From assembly GCA_003482405.1 (NCBI GenBank), contig DMZB01000121.1, positions 1 to 5,132 on the forward strand: 5,132 nucleotides of DNA, in the 5' to 3' direction. This DNA comes from Lactobacillus sp. Its GTDB lineage: Bacteria; Bacillota; Bacilli; Lactobacillales; Lactobacillaceae. Position 1 is the stretch's first letter; each line of letters starts with the position of its first letter. The notes under the pieces were generated by a model that made no database searches, was not told the origin of the DNA, and worked only from the letters and a program-made list of their open reading frames with translations. The position numbers were made by a program, and so were the translations under genes. Of the stretch, positions 1-4,551 are shown one piece after another.

Positions 1-277
1 TACACGCAAACCCCGTTTGGCTCATGGTACTGGTGGCCTGTCTGGTCAGGCCATCCATCCGCTTGCCGTGTACATGGTGCATCAGGTCCGCCAAGCATCC
101 AGTTTGCCGATCGTTGGTGTTGGGGGTGTCTTCACCGGGAAGGACGCCGTAGAACTCATGCTTGCTGGCGCAAACGCCGTGCAAGTTGGTGCAGCAACCT
201 TTCATGATCCGGCAGCCTGCGCACACATTGCCGCTGAAATTCCGACAACATTAGCGAAGTACAATCTCACCTGGTAA
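1..277 (+). CDS. pyrD: Dihydroorotate dehydrogenase, class 1B-like, C-terminal part
   Basis: This is the C-terminal 91 residues of PyrD, the FMN enzyme that oxidises dihydroorotate to orotate in pyrimidine synthesis; the 5' end is outside the window and the first whole codon begins at base 2. Seen directly: the segment LAHGTGGLSGQAIHPLAV, then PIVGVGGVFTGKDAVELMLAGANAVQVGAA, given here in pieces because both are FMN-phosphate-binding loops of the TIM barrel (GG-LSG, then VGVGGV, then AGANAVQVG). The GGLSG.AI.P.A pattern fits class 1B (NAD-linked, PyrK partner) better than class 1A, which usually has IKPTAL; the subclass is inferred, since the catalytic Cys region is not visible. The protein ends at KYNLTW, somewhat shorter than the Bacillus-type tail. 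The gene stops at TAA and no pyrF or pyrE follows; the next gene converges on it. An internal TTG at 17 is not the start, because the conserved frame runs through it. Confidence 0.93.
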   Translation, partial: TRKPRLAHGTGGLSGQAIHPLAVYMVHQVRQASSLPIVGVGGVFTGKDAVELMLAGANAVQVGAATFHDPAACAHIAAEIPTTLAKYNLTW

Positions 278-283
278 CAAGGT

Positions 284-335
284 TTTGTAGCAGGGGGTTG
301 CAGCAGCTGCTTGTAGCACGACTTTGTAGCAGGGC
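284..335. repeat. Degenerate 13-bp tandem repeat, four units
   Basis: Four head-to-tail 13-bp units follow the pyrD stop codon after six bases: 284-296 TTTGTAGCAGGGG, 297-309 GTTGCAGCAGCTG, 310-322 CTTGTAGCACGAC and 323-335 TTTGTAGCAGGGC. Units 1 and 4 agree at 12 of 13 positions; units 2 and 3 each agree with unit 1 at 9 of 13. Weaker echoes in the same phase may extend to 271-283 and 336-348. The array occupies most of the 93-bp gap between the convergent pyrD and channel genes. It has no U-tract and no good hairpin, so it is not an obvious terminator. Its role is unknown; slippage-driven expansion of a short untranslated segment is the simplest explanation. Confidence 0.7.
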
Positions 336-370
336 TTTATGGTGAGACCTTGCAAGCATAATGCGGCACG

Positions 371-952
371 CTACCTCACGTGAACATGACGATACCAGTG
401 AGTAACGGCGGTCCGCATCAACATGCCGAGAACAACCAGAATCAGCAGCGTCTTTGGAAAAAGGCCACCGATCACAATGTAGCTCAGGCTGATCAAAAAC
501 ATCATTCCGGTTGAACGCATCTCTTCTCGATCATGTTCATTAGGCGACTGTTCAGACTCACGCATCACGACCCTAAAGAGTAGGTATTGCACCAAGTCTA
601 CCAGCACCAAAATGACCGCGAACGTCAGGACGGCAGTACGATTAAATAATGCCCGTCCCAACCAAGCGGTCACAAACGGAATCAGTGACAATAATGCCAA
701 ATAATAGAAATTAATAATCATGACCCGCACGGAGACTGTTTTCAAAGCGCTAAACAGTTCCTGATGCAACATCCAATACTGTGCAACGGTACCAAAACTA
801 ATTAAAAAAATGATGATTTGCCGAAACGTGATACCAATCAACGCAGTCGTTGGGCGTGCGGGAACGACGACGCCCAACACCATAATTGTAAGAACCACTG
901 CGAATACGCCATCGGATATTGCTAGTAAACGTGCTTTTGAGTTCTTAAACAT
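371..952 (-). CDS. TMEM175-family (DUF1211) potassium channel
   Basis: A 193-residue membrane protein of the TMEM175/DUF1211 family, whose bacterial members form tetrameric potassium-permeable channels in the cytoplasmic membrane. Evidence seen: the family signature in TM1, R8-LLAISDGVFAVVLTIMVL, with the S13-D14 pair and hydrophobic pore-side residues (I23, L26), then WMLHQELF (60-67), which corresponds to the family's W..HH..F element. About six hydrophobic segments can be drawn: 8-30, 44-60, 78-99, 107-128, 150-165 and 167-180. The length is usual for bacterial members. Two departures from the common form are ISD for FSD and HQ for HH. The ATG start is supported by a strong Shine-Dalgarno (957-963) six bases away. 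The gene stands alone downstream of the exporter terminator and converges with pyrD; the stop is TAG. The family call is firm, but the physiological role here is not known. Confidence 0.9.
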   Translation of the reverse strand: MFKNSKARLLAISDGVFAVVLTIMVLGVVVPARPTTALIGITFRQIIIFLISFGTVAQYWMLHQELFSALKTVSVRVMIINFYYLALLSLIPFVTAWLGRALFNRTAVLTFAVILVLVDLVQYLLFRVVMRESEQSPNEHDREEMRSTGMMFLISLSYIVIGGLFPKTLLILVVLGMLMRTAVTHWYRHVHVR

Positions 953-956
953 GTTA

Positions 957-963
957 TCCTCCC
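957..963 (-). promoter_or_regulatory. Ribosome binding site of the TMEM175 gene
   Basis: On the - strand the sequence GGGAGGA lies four to six bases before the ATG whose first base is 952. It is a near-perfect anti-16S match and fixes the start of the channel gene. Confidence 0.85.
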
Positions 964-986
964 GCTATATTTGTTTTTTCACTCTC

Positions 987-995
987 ATTAGACCA
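987..995 (-). promoter_or_regulatory. Possible extended -10 promoter for the TMEM175 gene
   Basis: Reading the - strand, TGGTCTAAT matches the extended -10 pattern TGnTATAAT with one mismatch and would start transcription about 30 bases before the ribosome binding site, downstream of the exporter terminator. No convincing -35 box is spaced at 16-18 bases, so this is a weak proposal; read-through from the exporter is the alternative. Confidence 0.3.
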
Positions 996-1021
996 CACAA
1001 CACTGACTTTTGCTCATCTAA

Positions 1022-1071
1022 CAAAAACACGGCGTTCATGGGAAGATTTCCCCACAAACACCGTATTTTTT
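1022..1071 (-). terminator. Rho-independent terminator after the RND exporter
   Basis: Bases 1029-1042 pair with 1051-1064 around an 8-base loop. On the - strand transcript all 14 pairs form, three of them as G-U wobbles (1033/1060, 1037/1056, 1038/1055), and the stem is followed by G-UUUUU (complement of 1023-1027). On the + strand the same three positions are C-A mismatches, so despite a T-run at 1066-1071 the hairpin is better suited to - strand transcripts. It lies about 110 bases after the exporter stop and about 75 bases before the channel gene, so it separates the two transcription units. Confidence 0.8.
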
Positions 1072-1175
1072 ATTGCCTGAGAAAGCTAAACCGTGTTATG
1101 TCCCGCTCTCAAACATGTTTTCGTTATCATGATTCCGTTGATTTCTCGTTAGCGTTACAATTTGTTGTGCCACCG

Positions 1176-3752
1176 TCAAACACGCTTCCGTTTGTCACCA
1201 CGATGCATAAACACGATGATGGCAGGTAGAATTGTCAACGCACTGATTAATGAGAAACCGGTATCGATCACAGTAATCAGACCAAACGATTTCAACACAG
1301 GGAAACTGGCGAAAATTATCGCTGAGAAACCACCGATAACTGTCATTCCTGATACGAAAATAGCCTGACCAACCGACGATACCGCACTAACTGTGGCATC
1401 AACTGTCGACTTTCCTCGTTTCTGCTCTTCACGGTAGCGTTCCAAAATAAGGATCGTAAATTCTGTTCCAATCCCAAGCACCAGTGAGCTCAATGAGATG
1501 GTCAACGGGTTGTACGAAGTTCCCATCAGCCATAGTGTTAGTGGTGAAAGTCCTAGCACTAACAGAATTGGCAAAATTGGATACATCGCAAACCGCGGAT
1601 CCCGGTAAATTAGGAACAGCACTAGGAAGATGATGGCAATCCCGGCAATAATAATCAGCCAGTGATTAGCAGTCATGTTATGAATCCCAGTAAGCATCAT
1701 GACTTCAGCCCCAGCCGGCGCTACTTGGATTCCGTGCGGTGCATCGATATTTTTAGTAATCTTGTTCATCAACTTCAACTGATCTGCACTCGACAGATTC
1801 TTGTTGATTTTGAATTGAAGTGTCGCGTAATGTTGATTTTTACTCATCAGCACTTGTTTCTTGGAACTTGGAATGCGACTCACACCATTAGTTAAGGTGG
1901 CCTGTTTCGTCGCAGTCAATTTATTGCCGCTCAAATTTAGACTCGTTGGCAGACTGGTTACGCCTGTCACATCGCTGTATTTACGTTGCTCTTGACGGCC
2001 AAATTTGTCGGTATAGATCATGACCCGTTTGTCCCGAACGTCATCAGACTTTACCAAGTAAGTGATATAAGTCGTCGAACCAATCTGTTTTTGCAGATAT
2101 TTGGTATCCTTGAGTGCACTCATCTGTTGCGGAATCATCTTGGTCATATCGGTTTCGGTATTGATATTGTGCTCCACTGCAAAACCGGCACCACCAAGTA
2201 AAATACCCAAAATCAGCACAATCACACTGTGTTTGGTCACAAACGCCGCATAGCGGGCTAGTAACTTAGCCAAACGTGACGGTTGTGTTAGCTTGTTTGG
2301 TTCGTTTGCGCTTAATGGTTTCGCATGGCGATCAAAGAAGGGTAACAAGCTAAACATCAATGTCAGTTCCGTAATGTATGCACTGATAACACCGATGGCA
2401 AGCGTTAGCCCAAATTGTTGCATCATTGGCGCTTTTGACAGGAACATTGTCAGAAAGCTAAACGTCATTACGATCAGCGAAATCCCAACGGCCGGTCCCA
2501 TCTTGCCAATACCGGTATTGAGCGCAGCTTGGCGATCATGTTGTTGCCTAAACGTCTCTTCATAACGATTCTGGAATTGAACCCCAAAGTCTGTGCCCAA
2601 ACCAATAATGATCGGTAGCGTTGCCATCGTGGCCAACGTTAATGAGATTCCCGTCCAGCCCATGAATCCAAACGTCCAGATTAAACTAACTGCCACAAAC
2701 AGCAGTGGGAATAATCGACGACGAACTCGGAATATCAGTGACAAGACAACAATCATCACGACCACAGCAAGACCAAGCATCGTCATCATGGCACGGGTAA
2801 CTTGGGTCTGCACCTGACTGGTAATGGCTGGGGAACCGGCCAAACGGACTTTGACGCCATTTTGGAAGTTTGTCTCCCTAATTGCTTTATTGATATCACG
2901 CGTCATTTTGACGTAGGTACCCATGTCCGTTTTGTCAGAGGTATTGACCACAAAGAGCACATGCCGGCCATCCTTTGGCAGCAATTGTTGCATAGTGGCA
3001 GGTACCTTACCATTATCCGAGAATATCAGCGACTGCAATAACGGTGTCGACATCTTCTCCACCCGGGGAATTTGTGCCATTATCTGTCCCGAAAGTTGTT
3101 GCCGTTGACTCACTGTTAATAGTGACATCGTGTAAGCTTGGATCTGCTGTTGCTGTTTGACGTTTAACTGACTCGCCATTTGACTAGCAGCGGCTGGGTT
3201 AGCTGCCAACGCTTGTTTTTGGGTTGGCGTCAAAATTGTCAGCGTATATTTTTGAACCTGCTGCTGTTGCTGGGCGGTCAACAACTGACCCAACGTCGTT
3301 TGTAGCTGCTGTTTTTGTTTGGCTGATAAACTACTCATGAGTTTGACCTGTGACGATTGACCAGAACTCATGCTGGTGGCTGCTTGCGTAGCATTGCCAC
3401 TCTTCAATGTGCTGTTTAGAACATTCACAATGTTGGTCGTGCCCCGAACGTTATCCACCTTGTTTAAGCGGTGGTCTAACGCGTTGATTTTTTGCATTGT
3501 TTCATGTGAAACCAATTTGTCGCGCTGACCTGACAGTAAAATATAAGCAGAATCACCACCAAAATTTTTCTGATAGGTTTCTGTGTCTTTGTAAACTTGC
3601 GACTTCGTGTTTACAAACACATCGTTCCCCATGTCCATTTGCACCTTTGGCAGTCCAAAACCAAAGAAAACGGTGATGGCTAAAATGCCAACTAATAACG
3701 CAACGGTGTGCTTTTGAATGTAACTTCCCAACTGTTCAAATTTTCTTTCCAT
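1176..3752 (-). CDS. RND/MMPL-family exporter (HAE3-like), FarE-type candidate
   Basis: A proton-driven RND transporter of 858 residues in the cytoplasmic membrane, with the typical duplicated layout. TM1 is near 17-34, a large extracellular domain 36-318, TM2-TM6 near 321-472, TM7 near 508-526, a second extracellular domain 530-693, and TM8-TM12 near 696-848, with a basic tail. The two halves show their common origin in TM4 (GLGTDFGVQFQNRYEE, 384-399) and TM10 (GIGTEFTILILERYREE, 760-776). Their acidic residues D388 and E764 stand where MmpL/HAE3 pumps have proton-relay Asp residues. The first extracellular domain carries a Gln-rich helical repeat (142-227). The ATG is preceded in frame by a stop two codons upstream, so it is the first possible start. 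The TetR gene upstream suggests a regulated efflux pump; substrate is inferred only (fatty acid or other amphiphile, as for FarE). A mycobacterial-type lipid exporter or a generic drug pump are alternatives. Confidence 0.9.
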   Translation of the reverse strand: MERKFEQLGSYIQKHTVALLVGILAITVFFGFGLPKVQMDMGNDVFVNTKSQVYKDTETYQKNFGGDSAYILLSGQRDKLVSHETMQKINALDHRLNKVDNVRGTTNIVNVLNSTLKSGNATQAATSMSSGQSSQVKLMSSLSAKQKQQLQTTLGQLLTAQQQQQVQKYTLTILTPTQKQALAANPAAASQMASQLNVKQQQQIQAYTMSLLTVSQRQQLSGQIMAQIPRVEKMSTPLLQSLIFSDNGKVPATMQQLLPKDGRHVLFVVNTSDKTDMGTYVKMTRDINKAIRETNFQNGVKVRLAGSPAITSQVQTQVTRAMMTMLGLAVVVMIVVLSLIFRVRRRLFPLLFVAVSLIWTFGFMGWTGISLTLATMATLPIIIGLGTDFGVQFQNRYEETFRQQHDRQAALNTGIGKMGPAVGISLIVMTFSFLTMFLSKAPMMQQFGLTLAIGVISAYITELTLMFSLLPFFDRHAKPLSANEPNKLTQPSRLAKLLARYAAFVTKHSVIVLILGILLGGAGFAVEHNINTETDMTKMIPQQMSALKDTKYLQKQIGSTTYITYLVKSDDVRDKRVMIYTDKFGRQEQRKYSDVTGVTSLPTSLNLSGNKLTATKQATLTNGVSRIPSSKKQVLMSKNQHYATLQFKINKNLSSADQLKLMNKITKNIDAPHGIQVAPAGAEVMMLTGIHNMTANHWLIIIAGIAIIFLVLFLIYRDPRFAMYPILPILLVLGLSPLTLWLMGTSYNPLTISLSSLVLGIGTEFTILILERYREEQKRGKSTVDATVSAVSSVGQAIFVSGMTVIGGFSAIIFASFPVLKSFGLITVIDTGFSLISALTILPAIIVFMHRGDKRKRV
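3072..3329 (-). repeat. Gln-rich five-unit protein repeat within the exporter
   Basis: Residues 142-227 of the exporter contain five copies of the motif L-[STN]-x-x-Q-x-Q-x-[LVI], variably with extra Gln, starting at L142, L158, L174, L196 and L212 (LSAKQKQQL, LTAQQQQQV, LTPTQKQAL, LNVKQQQQI, LTVSQRQQL). The spacing is 16, 16, 22 and 16 residues; the longer step holds an Ala-rich insert (AANPAAAS). Units 2+3 and 4+5 also align as a larger duplication, with 13 of 25 residues identical between 158-182 and 196-220. It probably forms helices projecting from the first extracellular domain. Such an insert is not part of the minimal RND fold. Confidence 0.75.
3498..3513 (-). promoter_or_regulatory. 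Second parS-like palindrome, inside the exporter gene
   Basis: On the - strand this reads GGTTTCACATGAAACA, two mismatches (first base, and A for G at position 9) from TGTTTCACGTGAAACA, the general parS form. It shares 14 of 15 bases with the site at 4504-4519, including the same position-9 substitution. It lies within codons 80-85 of the exporter (LVSHET), so it may be only coding sequence. Confidence 0.3.
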
Positions 3753-3764
3753 ACGTTTTCAAAT

Positions 3765-3770
3765 CCCTTT
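3765..3770 (-). promoter_or_regulatory. Weakly spaced ribosome binding site of the exporter
   Basis: AAAGGG on the - strand lies 12 bases before the exporter ATG, a longer gap than the 6-10 bases seen for the neighbouring genes. No closer purine-rich element exists, and an in-frame TGA between it and the ATG rules out an earlier start. Translation may therefore be modest. Confidence 0.5.
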
Positions 3771-3781
3771 CTCCGCAAAAG

Positions 3782-3805
3782 TGACCCCAGTATAACTAGG
3801 GCTCA
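3782..3805 (-). promoter_or_regulatory. Exporter promoter -10 box within a probable TetR operator
   Basis: On the - strand TATACT (3789-3794) is a good -10 box about 30 bases upstream of the exporter ribosome binding region and start. The -35 at 17-base spacing (TGGATT, 3812-3817) is poor. The -10 sits inside an imperfect inverted repeat: on the + strand, CCCCAGT (3785-3791), three bases ATA, then ACTAGGG (3795-3801), where 6 of 7 arm positions match. Flanking TGA (3782-3784) and TCA (3803-3805) add further near-symmetry. A repressor bound here would block RNA polymerase. The size suits a TetR dimer; the assignment to the adjacent TetR protein is inferred. Confidence 0.5.
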
Positions 3806-3822
3806 AAAACGAATCCAGAGAC

Positions 3823-3865
3823 AAAAAGAACCGAGTATCTCTAAATGAGACACTCGGTTCTTTTT
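3823..3865 (-). terminator. Strong terminator between tetR and the exporter
   Basis: Bases 3823-3841 and 3847-3865 form a 19-bp stem with a 5-base loop (TAAAT on the + strand). On the - strand the single + strand mismatch (A/C at 3837/3851) becomes a G-U pair. The GC-rich core CCGAGT/ACTCGG is flanked by A5 and T5 runs, so U-tracts exist in both directions. It begins just after the tetR stop and ends about 20 bases before the exporter operator, so most tetR transcripts should end here and the exporter needs its own promoter. Confidence 0.92.
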
Positions 3866-3872
3866 GATTCAC

Positions 3873-4463
3873 TTACGCTTCTGGAACACCACAAATTCGG
3901 TATAACCCATCGGACAAAAAAGTGACGATTTCCTCTTTTGGTGTGGATTGTTCCGTGGTCACCCAATGAATCATTAAATTGACGATAGCGCCGGAAATTA
4001 AACTAATCACCAAATCAGGACGTGAAGAAGCAACAATTTGCTGTTCAATTGGATCATCGGCATAACGTTGTTCACCCTTTGCATCTGCCAATTTTTCGGT
4101 GAGTGTTTGCTCCATTGCGGCAGTCAAAACATAGTACATGTTTTCATGAGAATTAGCCGTCGTTAAGTTGCGAAAAACACGCTGATTATCGTGAGCAAAA
4201 TCGACAATTTTCTCAATAAACTTTCGACTGGGAATCTGATTGTCAGCATCAATTAAATCTCGTACTGTTCTAAACTCATCCTGTAATAAATCATATTTAT
4301 CGTGGTAGTAGCGGTAAAAAGTACTGCGGTGATTTTGCGATGTTGCACAGATATCGTTGACACTGATTTGTTCAAACGGTTTCTGTGTGAGCAAAACGCG
4401 CATTGCGTCAATTAATTCCTGTCGGGTTTTCTCCTGTCGTGAACTTTCGGCTTTAACTGTCAT
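3873..4463 (-). CDS. TetR/AcrR-family transcriptional regulator
   Basis: A 196-residue one-component regulator. The N-terminal TetR DNA-binding domain spans about residues 10-62: helix 1 near RQELIDAMRVLL, then the helix-turn-helix ISVNDICATSQNHRSTFYRYY (33-53, given as its helix start I33 and recognition helix N44-Y50) followed by the conserved DKYDLL (55-60). The rest (65-196) is a helical ligand-binding and dimer domain ending FLSDGLYRI, resembling the DhaS-like TetR C-terminal type. The length is usual. The ATG is supported by AAGGAG (4474-4479) ten bases upstream. The gene lies between wecB and the RND exporter on the same strand, and a strong terminator follows its stop. It most likely represses the exporter and perhaps itself, released by a pump substrate, as FarR does for FarE in Staphylococcus aureus; the ligand and target are inferred. 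Confidence 0.92.
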   Translation of the reverse strand: MTVKAESSRQEKTRQELIDAMRVLLTQKPFEQISVNDICATSQNHRSTFYRYYHDKYDLLQDEFRTVRDLIDADNQIPSRKFIEKIVDFAHDNQRVFRNLTTANSHENMYYVLTAAMEQTLTEKLADAKGEQRYADDPIEQQIVASSRPDLVISLISGAIVNLMIHWVTTEQSTPKEEIVTFLSDGLYRICGVPEA

Positions 4464-4473
4464 TGTTTTGAAA

Positions 4474-4479
4474 CTCCTT
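4474..4479 (-). promoter_or_regulatory. Ribosome binding site of the tetR gene
   Basis: AAGGAG on the - strand, ten bases before the ATG ending at 4463; a standard strong site that supports the chosen start. Confidence 0.8.
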
Positions 4480-4503
4480 ATTACCCAAGTTGTCTAAATG
4501 TTA

Positions 4504-4519
4504 TGTTCCACATGAAACA
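4504..4519 (+). promoter_or_regulatory. parS: parS-like ParB-binding site in the tetR leader
   Basis: The + strand sequence TGTTCCACATGAAACA differs at one base (A for G at position 9) from the Bacillus subtilis parS consensus TGTTCCACGTGAAACA, the centromere site bound by ParB/Spo0J near the chromosome origin. It lies 41-56 bases upstream of the tetR ATG, in the 88-bp gap after wecB, just downstream of a -35-like TTGTCA (4526-4531 on the - strand). That position equally suits an operator for autoregulation of tetR, so ParB binding is an inference from the sequence match. The mismatch falls in the central CG, which is normally well conserved, and this lowers confidence. Confidence 0.45.
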
Positions 4520-4551
4520 CTCTTTTGACAAAATTTGCAACCTTTAAACAG

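Noticed and set aside
284..335. CRISPR array
   Set aside because: The units are 13 bp and contiguous, with no spacers and no cas genes nearby.
376..383. TCACGTGA palindrome at the end of the channel gene, resembling the parS core
   Set aside because: Only 10 of 16 positions fit parS, and it encodes the last residues HVR of a real protein.
1111..1120. Perfect palindrome AAACATGTTT downstream of the exporter stop
   Set aside because: Ten bases, AT-rich, with no loop for a hairpin, no partner site and no promoter around it.
810..1229. Open frame of 139 codons on the + strand
   Set aside because: It lies antisense to the channel and exporter genes, spans the terminator hairpin, has no ribosome binding site and no recognisable domain.
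3072..3329. Frameshift or assembly artefact in the Gln-rich part of the exporter
   Set aside because: The frame stays open through the repeat and the RND fold resumes correctly on both sides.
4525..4530. A perfect TTGACA -35 hexamer on the + strand
   Set aside because: There is no matching -10 box and no + strand gene to its right; the region is antisense to wecB.
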